A stretch of 64,000 bases of DNA from Clostridium sp. 26_22 (GTDB lineage: Bacteria > Bacillota > Clostridia > TANB77 > CAG-508): NCBI GenBank assembly GCA_001916005.1, contig MNRP01000055.1, positions 18,752 through 82,751 on the forward strand. The letters run 5' to 3'. Under the pieces are notes generated by a model, which saw only the letters and a program-made list of their open reading frames with translations, had not been told where the DNA came from and made no database searches. A program made the translations under genes and the position numbers. This document shows, one piece after another, positions 24,887 to 33,262 of the stretch (position 1 is its first letter; each line of letters begins with the position of its first letter).

Positions 24887-26677
24887 ATGGAAAACAATAA
24901 AAACAAACCTAAAAAAGAAAAACTAATTTTATCATTAAGTATATTAGCTGTACTTATACTAATATTAGTTGGAATGATGATATTTTATATAACAAAAAAT
25001 AAAAATTCAGATGATAAAACATTAGCATATACAGATTTAATAAAAGAAATGTCATATGGAAATATAGAAAAAATAGAAATGACAGTAGGAAGCACTAGTG
25101 TAAAAGTCAAAATAAAAAATAATGATACAGAGAAAAAAGCTATTGTACCAAATACACAAGCATTTATAGAATTAGTACAACAAAAAGTAGCAGAAGGTAA
25201 TGAAATTGAATTAGTGCAAAAACCAAAAAGTATATTAACACAAATACCAACAACATTATTTAGTTTATTACCAACAATAATAATGGTTGCATTATTTATA
25301 ATGATATTTAAAATGCAAGGCCTTGGAGAAAAAGGACAAGTTTATGAAGAAACAGAAAGAAAAACAAAAATAAAATTCAAAGATGTTGCAGGTTTAGATG
25401 AAGAAAAAGAAGAACTTGTAGAAATAGTAGATTTCCTAAAAAGACCAGAAAAATTCACAAAAATGGGAGCAAAAATTCCAAAAGGTGTACTTTTATATGG
25501 TAAACCAGGAACTGGAAAAACATTAATTGCAAAAGCAATTGCAGGAGAAGCAAATGTACCATTTATATCAATGAGTGGATCAGAATTTATAGAAATGTTT
25601 GCTGGACTTGGAGCATCAAGAGTAAGAAAATTATTTGAAAAAGCAAGAAAATTATCACCATGTATAGTTTTCATAGATGAAATTGATGCAATTGGAGCAA
25701 GAAGAACATCAAATAGTGGAGCAGAAACAGAAAATAATCAAACTTTAAATCAATTATTAGTTGAAATGGACGGATTTAGTTCAGAAGAAACAATTATAGT
25801 ATTAGCAGCAACAAATAGACCAGAAATGCTTGATAAAGCATTATTAAGACCAGGTAGATTTGATAGACAAATAACTATTCCAGTACCAGACTTAAAAGGA
25901 AGATTAGAAATTTTAAAAATTCATAGTGAAGATAAAAGATTATCAGACAATGTTAATTTAGAAAGCATAGCAGAAGACACTGCAGGATTTACAGGTGCAG
26001 AACTTGCAAATATTTTAAATGAAGCAGCAATTATTGCAACAATAAATAAACATGAAGAAATAGAAAACTCTGATATAGAAGAAGCGGTTAAAAAAGTAAC
26101 TGTAGGACTTGAAAAGAAAACAAGAGTATATTCAGAAAAAGACAAGAAACTTACAGCATATCATGAAGCTGGACATGCAGTAGTTAGCAAATATCTACCA
26201 ACACAAATGGATGTAAAAGAAGTATCTATAATTCCAAGAGGTGTTGCTGGTGGTTATACAATGTATAAATCAGATGAAGATAAATACTATATGTCAAGAA
26301 CAGAAATGCAAGAAAAATTAATTGCATTACTAGGTGGTAGAGCAGCAGAAAAACTAGTATTAGATGATATCTCTACAGGAGCAAGTAATGATATAGAAGT
26401 TGCTACAAAAATTGCAAGAGAAATGGTAACAAAATATGGTATGAGTGATAACTTAGGACCTATAGATTTTCAAGGAAGAGACCAAAATGATTATATGATT
26501 TTTGGAGAAAATATTGGAGATAAAATAGGACAAGAAGTTAAGAATTTAATAGATATAGCTTATAATGATGCTCAAAAATTATTAATAGAACATAGAGATA
26601 AACTAGATATAATAGCTCAAACTTTATTAAAACAAGAAAAAATAAATGAAGAAGAATTTAAAAAAATATTTGAATAA
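24887..26677 (+). CDS. ftsH: ATP-dependent zinc metalloprotease FtsH
   Basis: A membrane AAA+ protease. Two membrane spans (about residues 12-34 and 121-141) flank a short outer domain; Walker A is YGKPGTGKT (204-212), Walker B CIVFIDEIDAIG, the second region of homology ATNRPEMLDKALLRPGRFDR, and the zinc site AYHEAGHAV near residue 425. 596 residues is within the family range. AAGGAG precedes the ATG. It ends the femAB-alr-DUF1189 run; in Bacillus, SpoVM (also present here) is an FtsH inhibitor and substrate. Confidence 0.97.
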   Translation: MENNKNKPKKEKLILSLSILAVLILILVGMMIFYITKNKNSDDKTLAYTDLIKEMSYGNIEKIEMTVGSTSVKVKIKNNDTEKKAIVPNTQAFIELVQQKVAEGNEIELVQKPKSILTQIPTTLFSLLPTIIMVALFIMIFKMQGLGEKGQVYEETERKTKIKFKDVAGLDEEKEELVEIVDFLKRPEKFTKMGAKIPKGVLLYGKPGTGKTLIAKAIAGEANVPFISMSGSEFIEMFAGLGASRVRKLFEKARKLSPCIVFIDEIDAIGARRTSNSGAETENNQTLNQLLVEMDGFSSEETIIVLAATNRPEMLDKALLRPGRFDRQITIPVPDLKGRLEILKIHSEDKRLSDNVNLESIAEDTAGFTGAELANILNEAAIIATINKHEEIENSDIEEAVKKVTVGLEKKTRVYSEKDKKLTAYHEAGHAVVSKYLPTQMDVKEVSIIPRGVAGGYTMYKSDEDKYYMSRTEMQEKLIALLGGRAAEKLVLDDISTGASNDIEVATKIAREMVTKYGMSDNLGPIDFQGRDQNDYMIFGENIGDKIGQEVKNLIDIAYNDAQKLLIEHRDKLDIIAQTLLKQEKINEEEFKKIFE

Positions 26678-26683
26678 AAGAAA

Positions 26684-26724
26684 AACCCCTAGAGTATTAC
26701 TCCAGGGGTTGACTTGTTCGTTTT
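26684..26724. terminator. Weak hairpin after ftsH
   Basis: AACCCCTAGAG (26684-26694) pairs with CTCCAGGGGTT (26700-26710) with one mismatch or bulge. The T-run begins only about 10 bases later. Confidence 0.5.
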
Positions 26725-26732
26725 TTTACATA

Positions 26733-26942
26733 TTACATTTTTGTCATTATAAATGACCAAAAATCATTAAAATCTTTTTGCTTAGTGAATGAAATAGTAT
26801 CTTCATTCATAATAAAGCCATTATATCTTTTGGCTGCTTCAAAGATTTCCTGTTTTACCATTGCAATGGTATCACATTGAATAGATTTTATAACGGGTTT
26901 TATAAAATCTGAACAAGTACAGACGATTGTATCTCTTTTCAT
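26733..26942 (-). CDS. 69-residue protein of unknown function, possible paralogue of the next gene
   Basis: An ATG at 26942 is preceded by TAGGAGG. The product starts MKRDTIVCTCSDFIKPVIKS and has a C-terminal part AAKRYNGFIMNEDTISFTKQ then DFNDFWSFIMTKM. That C-terminus resembles the one encoded by the upstream neighbour (LAKSNNLAITELNGE ... FHNFFVQLVLNKI), suggesting a duplicated small fold. No family recognised. Confidence 0.65.
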   Translation of the reverse strand: MKRDTIVCTCSDFIKPVIKSIQCDTIAMVKQEIFEAAKRYNGFIMNEDTISFTKQKDFNDFWSFIMTKM

Positions 26943-26960
26943 AAAAAGCCTCCTATAGTT

Positions 26961-27212
26961 TTAGATGATTTTGTTCAACACCAGTTGTACGAAAAAATTG
27001 TGAAATTGAGTATCAGAAAAGCAACGAACATTAAGCTCACCATTAAGTTCTGTGATAGCTAGATTGTTAGATTTTGCCAATTGTTCTATTAGCTTTTTGG
27101 AAGTTGTCAAACTATTAAGATTCTCAATTTTTACAACTGAATTGTGATCAGCACTAGGATTAATAACACTTACAATAAGGCACTTTATAGATGTTATTTT
27201 CTCAGATGTCAT
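26961..27212 (-). CDS. 83-residue protein of unknown function
   Basis: I choose the ATG at 27212 because AAAGGAGA stands 6-7 bases upstream; the longer frame includes the SD. The protein starts MTSEKITSIKCLIVSVINPS and has a likely alpha/beta pattern ending FHNFFVQLVLNKII. It is co-directional with the 26733-26942 gene, 18 bases apart, and the two probably share a transcript. The 190 bases upstream, to the transketolase gene, hold nothing else I can support. Confidence 0.65.
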   Translation of the reverse strand: MTSEKITSIKCLIVSVINPSADHNSVVKIENLNSLTTSKKLIEQLAKSNNLAITELNGELNVRCFSDTQFHNFFVQLVLNKII

Positions 27213-27401
27213 ACAATCTCCTTTCTTTTCAAAGTACAAAATTTTTTGTTACATAATAAGTATAACATAAAAACGAACAAAAATCAAACAATATTACAAA
27301 CATATTACAATTAGTTAATAATTGTATTACACGTATTGCAAATAGAATAACAAAAATATAAAATTATAAAATATATAAAGAAATAAAAAGGAGGGCATAC
27401 A

Positions 27402-28232
27402 ATGGAAAGTCAAAAAATAAAAGATATAGAAGAATTACAAAAAATTGCAAAAAAAATAAGAAAAGGAATAATAGAAGAAGTATATAGTAGCCAATCAGGA
27501 CATCCAGGAGGTTCATTATCAATAGCAGATATATTAACAGTATTATATTTCTATGAAATGAATATAAATCCTGAAAATCCAAAAGATGAAAATAGAGATA
27601 GATTAGTATTATCAAAAGGCCATTGCTCACCGGCACTATATGCAACATTAGCAAATAAAGGATTTTTTGATGTAGAAGAACTAAAGTCATTTAGAAATAT
27701 CAACGGAAAATTGCAAGGACACCCAGATATGAAAAACATACTAGGAGTAGATATGACAACAGGTTCATTAGGTCAAGGATTATCAGATGCAAATGGAATG
27801 GCAATAGCTGGAAAATTAGACAAAAAAGATTACAGAGTATATTGTATATTAGGAGATGGAGAAATAGAAGAAGGGCAAATTTGGGAAGCTGCAATGGCAT
27901 CAAATAAATACAAGTTAGATAATCTATGTGTAATTGTAGATAATAATAATTTGCAAATAGATGGAACAATAGAAGAAGTAATGAGTTCATATCCAATAGA
28001 TGAAAAATTTAAAAGCTTTGGATTTCAAATTATAAATATTGACGGAAATGATATAGAAGAAATAATAAAAGCATTTGATGTAGCAAGAAATGTAAAAGGA
28101 AAACCAACTTGTATAATTGCTAAAACAGTGAAGGGAAAAGGAGTTTCTTTTATGGAAAATAAGGTTGAATGGCATGGAAAAGCTCCAAATGAGGAACAAT
28201 ATAAACAGGCTATGGAAGAATTAGAAGAATAA
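27402..28232 (+). CDS. Transketolase, N-terminal (TPP-binding) subunit
   Basis: Transketolase moves two-carbon units in the non-oxidative pentose phosphate pathway. This 276-residue half carries GHPGGSLSIADILTVLY (about residues 33-49), KGHCSPALYA, TTGSLGQGLSDANGMA, and the thiamine-pyrophosphate motif GDGEIEEGQIWEAAM ending in NN. Split enzymes are common in Clostridia, normally with the C-terminal subunit gene directly downstream. Here the next gene is unrelated, so the partner must be elsewhere. AGGAGGG precedes the ATG. Confidence 0.93.
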   Translation: MESQKIKDIEELQKIAKKIRKGIIEEVYSSQSGHPGGSLSIADILTVLYFYEMNINPENPKDENRDRLVLSKGHCSPALYATLANKGFFDVEELKSFRNINGKLQGHPDMKNILGVDMTTGSLGQGLSDANGMAIAGKLDKKDYRVYCILGDGEIEEGQIWEAAMASNKYKLDNLCVIVDNNNLQIDGTIEEVMSSYPIDEKFKSFGFQIINIDGNDIEEIIKAFDVARNVKGKPTCIIAKTVKGKGVSFMENKVEWHGKAPNEEQYKQAMEELEE

Positions 28233-28350
28233 AAATAAATCTTTAAAAATTTTTTAGTAAGAAAGAATGAAAAAATACTTGTCAAAAATAATTCGATATG
28301 TTAATATATAATCATACTAAAAGTAAAACAAAAGAAAAGGAGTACAAAAT

Positions 28351-28500
<150 letters not shown>

Positions 28501-28561
28501 TGTTGCTGTCTTTTTGTGTTGTTTATAACAAATAAAAAATTAAGATGAAAGGAAAAAAAAT

Positions 28562-30199
28562 ATGGAGAAAATAATAAATAATAAAGGTATAACATTAGTG
28601 GCGTTGGTGATAACTATAGTAATATTATTAATCTTAGCAGGAATAAGCATTCAAGCAATAACAAATACTGGATTATTTGCAAATGCCAAAAAAGCAAAAG
28701 AAAAATCAATGGAAGGACAGCTAAAAGAAGAAATAAGTTTAGCAATACAATCAATACAAACAGAAGAAATCTACAAAGGAAATAGTGTAACATTAGAAAC
28801 ATTAGCAGGAGGACAATTACAAAAAGAATTAAAAGACATAACAGCAGAATTAACAGATGGAGAAATAAATGGAGAGTATAAAGATTATGAATATACTATA
28901 GATGATAAGTTTAATGTTACAATAAATGGACCAATAACAGGAGTAAGAATAAAAGGAAGTGCAGAAGTTCAAACAGGTTATGTGTTTGAAGGAAACACAG
29001 TAGAGATAAAAGTAACAGCAAGTATAACAGAAGGAACAATAACAGGAATAGAAGCCCCAGAAGGAGCAACACTAAAAACAAACACAAGCACAACAGAAAA
29101 AGTATATACAGTAAATAAAAATGGAGCATATGTATTTAAGATAACAAGTGATAGTGGAAAAACAAAAAATGTAACAGCAAATGTAGAAAATATATTAGGT
29201 GCACCACAAATAACAGTAAGTGAAATAACAGGAAGTGGATTCAAAATAAATGTAGAAAACAACTACCCAGAAGGAGCAATAACAGAATATAAATATTCAG
29301 TAGGAGGAACAGTAAAACAACAAGGAACTACAGATAAAAACTATACTGTAACAGGTCTAACAGAAGAAACAGAATATAGCGATATAAAAGTAATTGCATA
29401 TATAAATAGTACAAGCAAGGATAGTAATATAGAAAAAATAACGACTAAACAAAATATAATTGCTTATTCATGGGATGAAATAGTAGAAATAGCAAAAGCA
29501 ATATCAAATGATACATCAATAACAGATGATTCAGAAACTGCAACGGTAACAGTAAATGGAGTACAAAAAACATTAAATGTTGGAGATAAAACAACATTAG
29601 ATGGAAAAAAGGTAAGAATATTAGGATTTAATCATGACGAATTAGTAGATCCATCAGCTTATGGAACAATAACAGCAACAGGAAAAGCAGGAATAAGCTT
29701 TGAATATGTAGATTTCTTAACATCGACTGGAATGAATAATAGTAATGACAATTCAGGAGGTTGGAATGATTCAATACTAAGAAAAACATTAAATATAACA
29801 ACATATAATTCATTGAGTATAAAGAGTAATATAAAGAAAGTAAAGAAGGATTATATACCAACATATGATGTGGCATCAATACAAAAAACAGAGGATTATT
29901 TATGGTTATTATCATGTGGAGAAATATGGGATAATGGTTATAAAGCTAATTACAGAGGTTATGCAATAACAACAGAGGGAAAACAATATAAATATTATAA
30001 AACGAATTTGGGATCTATGGTTTATAATACATCAAACAACATTACAAAAAAACCAAGTGCGAGCAGTTCAAAATGGTGGTGGCTTCGTTCACCCCATGTC
30101 GGCGATAGTAGCCATTTTTGTTGTGCAGGCGCTACTGGCATTTCCAGCTTTTCATACGCTGGCGAATCTGGTGGGGTTGCCCCTGGATTTTCAATCTAG
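28562..30199 (+). CDS. Pilin-like surface protein with C-terminal DUF6273/lectin-type variable domain
   Basis: The N-terminus has a type IV pilin-like segment, NNKG followed by ITLVALVITIVILLILAG, a probable prepilin peptidase site although the usual Glu at position 5 is missing. A beta-rich middle with Ig/fibronectin-like repeats (about residues 120-300) suggests an extracellular stalk. The C-terminal domain (about 300-545) ends WWWLRSP...GGVAPGFSI, the pattern of DUF6273/C-type-lectin-like domains. The last 35 codons are about half G+C by hand count and 29 of 35 end in C or T, unlike the AT-rich, A-ending rest of the gene. A prepilin peptidase gene occurs at 47141. Confidence 0.8.
   Translation: MEKIINNKGITLVALVITIVILLILAGISIQAITNTGLFANAKKAKEKSMEGQLKEEISLAIQSIQTEEIYKGNSVTLETLAGGQLQKELKDITAELTDGEINGEYKDYEYTIDDKFNVTINGPITGVRIKGSAEVQTGYVFEGNTVEIKVTASITEGTITGIEAPEGATLKTNTSTTEKVYTVNKNGAYVFKITSDSGKTKNVTANVENILGAPQITVSEITGSGFKINVENNYPEGAITEYKYSVGGTVKQQGTTDKNYTVTGLTEETEYSDIKVIAYINSTSKDSNIEKITTKQNIIAYSWDEIVEIAKAISNDTSITDDSETATVTVNGVQKTLNVGDKTTLDGKKVRILGFNHDELVDPSAYGTITATGKAGISFEYVDFLTSTGMNNSNDNSGGWNDSILRKTLNITTYNSLSIKSNIKKVKKDYIPTYDVASIQKTEDYLWLLSCGEIWDNGYKANYRGYAITTEGKQYKYYKTNLGSMVYNTSNNITKKPSASSSKWWWLRSPHVGDSSHFCCAGATGISSFSYAGESGGVAPGFSI
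30092..30196 (+). repeat. Candidate diversified variable region at the 3' end of the pilin-like gene
   Basis: The segment after TGG TGG TGG CTT CGT TCA is compositionally foreign and made almost wholly of NNC/NNT codons, as expected if AAY codons of a template had been mutated at adenines (diversity-generating retroelement). No template copy or reverse transcriptase gene was found in the window. Confidence 0.45.
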
Positions 30200-30232
30200 T
30201 ATCGAGTGTGGAAAAAATTGTGTGAAATGAAG

Positions 30233-30280
30233 ATATCTTTTATGATATAATATAAATATATCATAAAAGGTATTTTTTTC
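30233..30280 (+). terminator. Terminator after the pilin-like gene
   Basis: A 17-bp stem (30233-30249 with 30257-30273) with one imperfection, followed by T7. Confidence 0.85.
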
Positions 30281-30379
30281 TATGGAAGGAAAATAACAGG
30301 AGAAGTAATGAACAAATTAGTAAAAGAAATGAAAGCAAAATAGAATTTCTTGAAACAGCAAGAAAATTTCCAAAACCAG

Positions 30380-30408
30380 TTGACAGCTCAGTAAAAAAAT
30401 GGTAAAAT
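30380..30408 (+). promoter_or_regulatory. Promoter of rplU-rpmA
   Basis: TTGACA (30380-30385), 17-base spacer, TAAAAT (30403-30408). Confidence 0.8.
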
Positions 30409-30414
30409 TAATAA

Positions 30415-30505
30415 CTGTAATCCGCTTAGTCAAGGTTCATAAACACTAATCAAATTTAGTTACCTGTATAAAAGGATTAGCGAGTATACGATAAGGGAGG
30501 TGCAT
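30415..30505 (+). promoter_or_regulatory. Ribosomal protein L21 leader RNA
   Basis: The untranslated region between the promoter and rplU is structured: AATCCGCT near 30418 can pair with GGATTAGCG near 30475, and the conserved-looking 3' part CGAGTATACGATAAGGGAGGTG includes the rplU SD. Its place and 3' sequence fit the Firmicutes L21 autoregulatory leader. The 30200-30415 stretch upstream holds only the terminator and promoter. Confidence 0.65.
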
Positions 30506-30510
30506 TTTAG

Positions 30511-30867
30511 ATGTACGCAATAATTGAAAGTTGTGGAAAACAATACAAAGTATCAGAAGGAGATGTTGTATTTTTCGAAAAACTAGATGCAGAGGAAGGT
30601 AAAAAAGTTACTTTTGATAAAGTTGTTCTAGTATCAGATGAAGGAAAAGTACAAGTTGGAAATCCTTATGTTAAAAGTATGAAAGTTGAAGGAAAAGTTG
30701 TTTCACACGGTAAAGGTAAAAAAATCATTGTTTTCAAAATGAAAGCTAAAAAGAACTACAGAAGAAAACAAGGACATAGACAACCATATACAAAAGTTGA
30801 AATAACAGCTATCAAATCAACAGCAAGAAAAACAGCTGCAAAAGCTGAAGAAAAAGTAGAAGCTTAA
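30511..30867 (+). CDS. rplU: 50S ribosomal protein L21
   Basis: L21 binds 23S rRNA. The N-terminus [20 protein letters not shown] and the C-terminal basic motif [19 protein letters not shown] are diagnostic; an extra Ala/Lys/Glu tail brings it to 118 residues. GGGAGGTG precedes the ATG. It is followed by rpmA after 109 bases. The prp (ysxB) cysteine-protease gene that lies between these two genes in most Firmicutes is absent. Confidence 0.97.
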   Translation: MYAIIESCGKQYKVSEGDVVFFEKLDAEEGKKVTFDKVVLVSDEGKVQVGNPYVKSMKVEGKVVSHGKGKKIIVFKMKAKKNYRRKQGHRQPYTKVEITAIKSTARKTAAKAEEKVEA

Positions 30868-30976
30868 TTATAAAAAAGCCTACATATTAATTAAATGAAT
30901 TTAATTAAAAAATAAATAAAATATAAGTTAATTAAAAAGAGATTTTAATTGACTAAGCGAAAGGAGTGAGAAATAA

Positions 30977-31237
30977 ATGGCACATCATAAAGGACAGGGA
31001 AGTACAGATAACGGTAGAGACAGTGAGTCAAAGAGACTTGGTGTGAAAAGAGCAGATGGTCAATTTGTTTTAGCCGGAAATATTTTAGTAAGACAAAGAG
31101 GAACAAGAGTATATCCAGGAGTTAACGTTAAAAAAGGTAGTGATGATACTCTATATGCAGTAGTAGATGGAACAGTTAAGTTTGAAAGAAAGGGTAGAGA
31201 TAAAAAACAAGTTAGTGTTTACCCAGTAGAAGCATAA
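30977..31237 (+). CDS. rpmA: 50S ribosomal protein L27 without N-terminal extension
   Basis: The 86-residue protein begins directly [20 protein letters not shown], then [20 protein letters not shown] and [11 protein letters not shown]. Most Firmicutes L27 proteins carry an extra N-terminal stretch ending ..LFAHKKG that Prp removes; this one starts at the mature end. AAAGGAG precedes the ATG by 8 bases, so the start is secure. The missing extension agrees with the missing prp gene. Confidence 0.97.
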   Translation: MAHHKGQGSTDNGRDSESKRLGVKRADGQFVLAGNILVRQRGTRVYPGVNVKKGSDDTLYAVVDGTVKFERKGRDKKQVSVYPVEA

Positions 31238-31299
31238 CTGAAATAAACTCGAAATTTGTCGAACGATTTATGTTGAAATTAAACAAAAAATATGATAAT

Positions 31300-31336
31300 A
31301 TAGGACTATACATTATTTGTCAATGTATAGTCCTAT
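31300..31336 (+). terminator. Palindromic hairpin downstream of rpmA
   Basis: A 15-bp perfect stem (31300-31314 with 31322-31336) with loop ATTTGTC, followed by an AT-rich stretch with few consecutive Ts. Confidence 0.65.
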
Positions 31337-31423
31337 AAATTTTAAATCAAAACAACTTAGGAAAGACAAAAATAAAAATAAAAAAATCCCACAAATATTA
31401 TAAAAATAGAAAAAAGGAGGCTA

Positions 31424-31495
31424 ATGCAAAAAAGTAAACAAAAGAATTATAAAAAATATAAATTTACTATAGAAAAAACATTGACAAATAAATAA
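31424..31495 (+). CDS. Possible 23-residue basic peptide
   Basis: An ATG has AAAAAGGAGG 4 bases upstream and opens MQKSKQKNYKKYKFTIEKTL to a TAA at 31493. The good SD is the only support; the peptide is Lys-rich and resembles nothing I know. It may be a chance ORF or the remnant of a longer gene. Its end overlaps the promoter of the next gene. Confidence 0.25.
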   Translation: MQKSKQKNYKKYKFTIEKTLTNK

Positions 31496-31509
31496 AATAT
31501 AATTATAAT
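31481..31509 (+). promoter_or_regulatory. Promoter of the Rpn-family gene
   Basis: Perfect TTGACA (31481-31486), 17-base spacer, TATAAT (31504-31509). RNA would begin near 31516, at or just after the SD AAGGAG (31511-31516), an unusual arrangement. Confidence 0.7.
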
Positions 31510-31526
31510 AAAGGAGATGAAGTAAT

Positions 31527-32519
31527 ATAGAAATTTTTACTTATGGAGACTATCTGAAATATAAAGATATTTTTAAAAAATATAAAATATCAAAATTATC
31601 AGATCAAAAAGAAAGCTACAATATAACAAATAAACACGACAAAATATTTAGAACAATATTAGATAAAAAAGAAGAAGCGATTGCCTTAATAAATCAAGCA
31701 ATAAAAACAAAACTAAAAGCAGAAGAAATAGAAAAATATACAAGTAGCTTTATAAATAAAATATTTCAAAATAGAGAAGCAGACATAGTGTATAAATATA
31801 AAAATAAAAACATATTTTTCTTAATAGAACATCAAACAAAAATAGACTATTCAATGCCATACCGAATATTAGAATACGAAACAGAAATAATGAAAAGTGC
31901 AATAGATATAAGAAAAGTAAAAAACAAAGAATACAAACTACCATTAGTAATCCCAATAGTTTTGTACACAGGCAAGAAAAAATGGGATGCCAAAAGATAT
32001 CTAGAGGAAAGCCAAGAAACATTAGATGGTGTAAAAATAAAAGCGGGAAACTATAATTTAGTAGATATCAATGATTTTACAAAAGAAGAATTATTACAAG
32101 AAGAAACACTAATCTCAAAAATGATGTTACTAGAAAAAAGCGAAAGTACAGAAGAAACAATAGAAATGCTAGAAAAAATAATACCAGGTATAAAAAAAGA
32201 TGACGAAGAGTTACTAAAAAGAATAATATCAATATTATTTGGAGAAAAAATAGGAGAAGAAAAAACAAAAGAATTAATAGAAAAAATAGATGGAGGTGAT
32301 GGAAAAATGTTAGCGGTAGTAGATATGATAAGAAATGAAAACCAGATGTATATTAATATGGGCAGAAAAGAGGGTAGAAAAGAAGGTAGAAAAGAAGAAA
32401 GAAAAATTAGAAACATAGAAATAGCACAAAAACTTTTAAAACTAAAAATGCCAATAACACAAATAAGTGAAGTTACAGAATTAACAGAAAAAGAAATAAA
32501 AGCACTAAAACAATCATAA
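31527..32519 (+). CDS. Rpn family PD-(D/E)XK nuclease/transposase-like protein with no standard start codon
   Basis: The open frame runs from a stop at 31518. Its N-terminus reads EIFTYGDYLKYKDIFKKYKI and then KHDKIFRTILDKKEEAIALI, the standard opening of Rpn/PDDEXK_2 proteins (recombination-promoting nucleases). The nuclease core READIVYKYKNKNIFFLIEH follows. The C-terminus has the GRKEGRKEGRKEE repeat and a small helical domain (AQKLLKLKMPITQISEVTEL). An ATA at 31527, 10 bases after AAGGAG, is where ATG is expected; the first GTG/ATG (31785/31788) would delete the first third. It may be a decaying gene or use AUA as start. Confidence 0.75.
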   Translation: MEIFTYGDYLKYKDIFKKYKISKLSDQKESYNITNKHDKIFRTILDKKEEAIALINQAIKTKLKAEEIEKYTSSFINKIFQNREADIVYKYKNKNIFFLIEHQTKIDYSMPYRILEYETEIMKSAIDIRKVKNKEYKLPLVIPIVLYTGKKKWDAKRYLEESQETLDGVKIKAGNYNLVDINDFTKEELLQEETLISKMMLLEKSESTEETIEMLEKIIPGIKKDDEELLKRIISILFGEKIGEEKTKELIEKIDGGDGKMLAVVDMIRNENQMYINMGRKEGRKEGRKEERKIRNIEIAQKLLKLKMPITQISEVTELTEKEIKALKQS

Positions 32520-32628
32520 AAAATAAAGAATCCATTTACCAAACATCAGGAAAAATGGGTTCTTTTGTTACATTTTTAAGAGAATATTACAAAAGTATTA
32601 AATGTATATTACAATTTTATTAATTCTA

Positions 32629-32656
32629 TTGACATTAAATGAAAAAGGAATAAAAT
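32629..32656 (+). promoter_or_regulatory. Promoter of rsmD
   Basis: TTGACA (32629-32634), 16-base spacer, TAAAAT (32651-32656). Confidence 0.65.
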
Positions 32657-32678
32657 AGTAGCATAGGAGTAAAACAAT

Positions 32679-33248
32679 ATGAGAATTATCAGTGGAAGTG
32701 CTAGAGGAACAAATTTATTTACATTAGATGGATTAACCACAAGGCCAACTTTAGATAGAGTAAAAGAATCACTTTTTAATATAATTCAAAATGAAATACC
32801 AGAAAGTGTTTTTTTAGATTTATTTTCAGGTAGTGGTGCAGTAGGCTTAGAATCTGCAAGCCGAGGAGCTAAAAAAACAATCTTATGTGATAAATCAAAA
32901 GATGCAATAAAAATTATAAATAAAAATATAGAAAAAACTCATTTGAAAGAAAAAGTAGAATTGTACAATGTGGATTATAAAGAACTTATAAAAAATAAAC
33001 TAAAAGAAAAAATAGATATTGTATACATAGACCCACCTTACGATTCAGATTTTGCTGTAGATGCAGTAAAATTATTAATAGAAAACAAATTAGTTGATGA
33101 AAAAACGTTAATTATTATAGAAACAGACCAAGAAAAACGAATACTAAAACAATTAGAAAATGAAAAATTAAAAATACAAATAACAGATAAAAGAAAATAT
33201 GGAAGGGCAATAATTATTTTCTTAAAATTAGAAGAAAGCCAAAATTAG
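32679..33248 (+). CDS. rsmD: 16S rRNA (guanine-966-N2) methyltransferase
   Basis: An S-adenosylmethionine-dependent methyltransferase acting on G966 (E. coli numbering) of 16S rRNA. The N-terminus MRIISGSARGTNLFTLDG and TRPTLDRVKESLFNII are typical; LDLFSGSGAVGLESASRGA is the SAM-binding motif (about residues 46-64), and YIDPPYDSD (about 113-121) is the catalytic motif. 189 residues is normal. TAGGAG precedes the ATG. A coiled-coil protein gene follows after 14 bases. Confidence 0.95.
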   Translation: MRIISGSARGTNLFTLDGLTTRPTLDRVKESLFNIIQNEIPESVFLDLFSGSGAVGLESASRGAKKTILCDKSKDAIKIINKNIEKTHLKEKVELYNVDYKELIKNKLKEKIDIVYIDPPYDSDFAVDAVKLLIENKLVDEKTLIIIETDQEKRILKQLENEKLKIQITDKRKYGRAIIIFLKLEESQN

Positions 33249-33262
33249 AAAGGGGTAAAACC

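Noticed and set aside
30290..30345. Short ORFs between the pilin-like gene and the L21 leader
   Set aside because: Frames such as the one at about 30308 encode only 11 residues and look like random AT-rich sequence.
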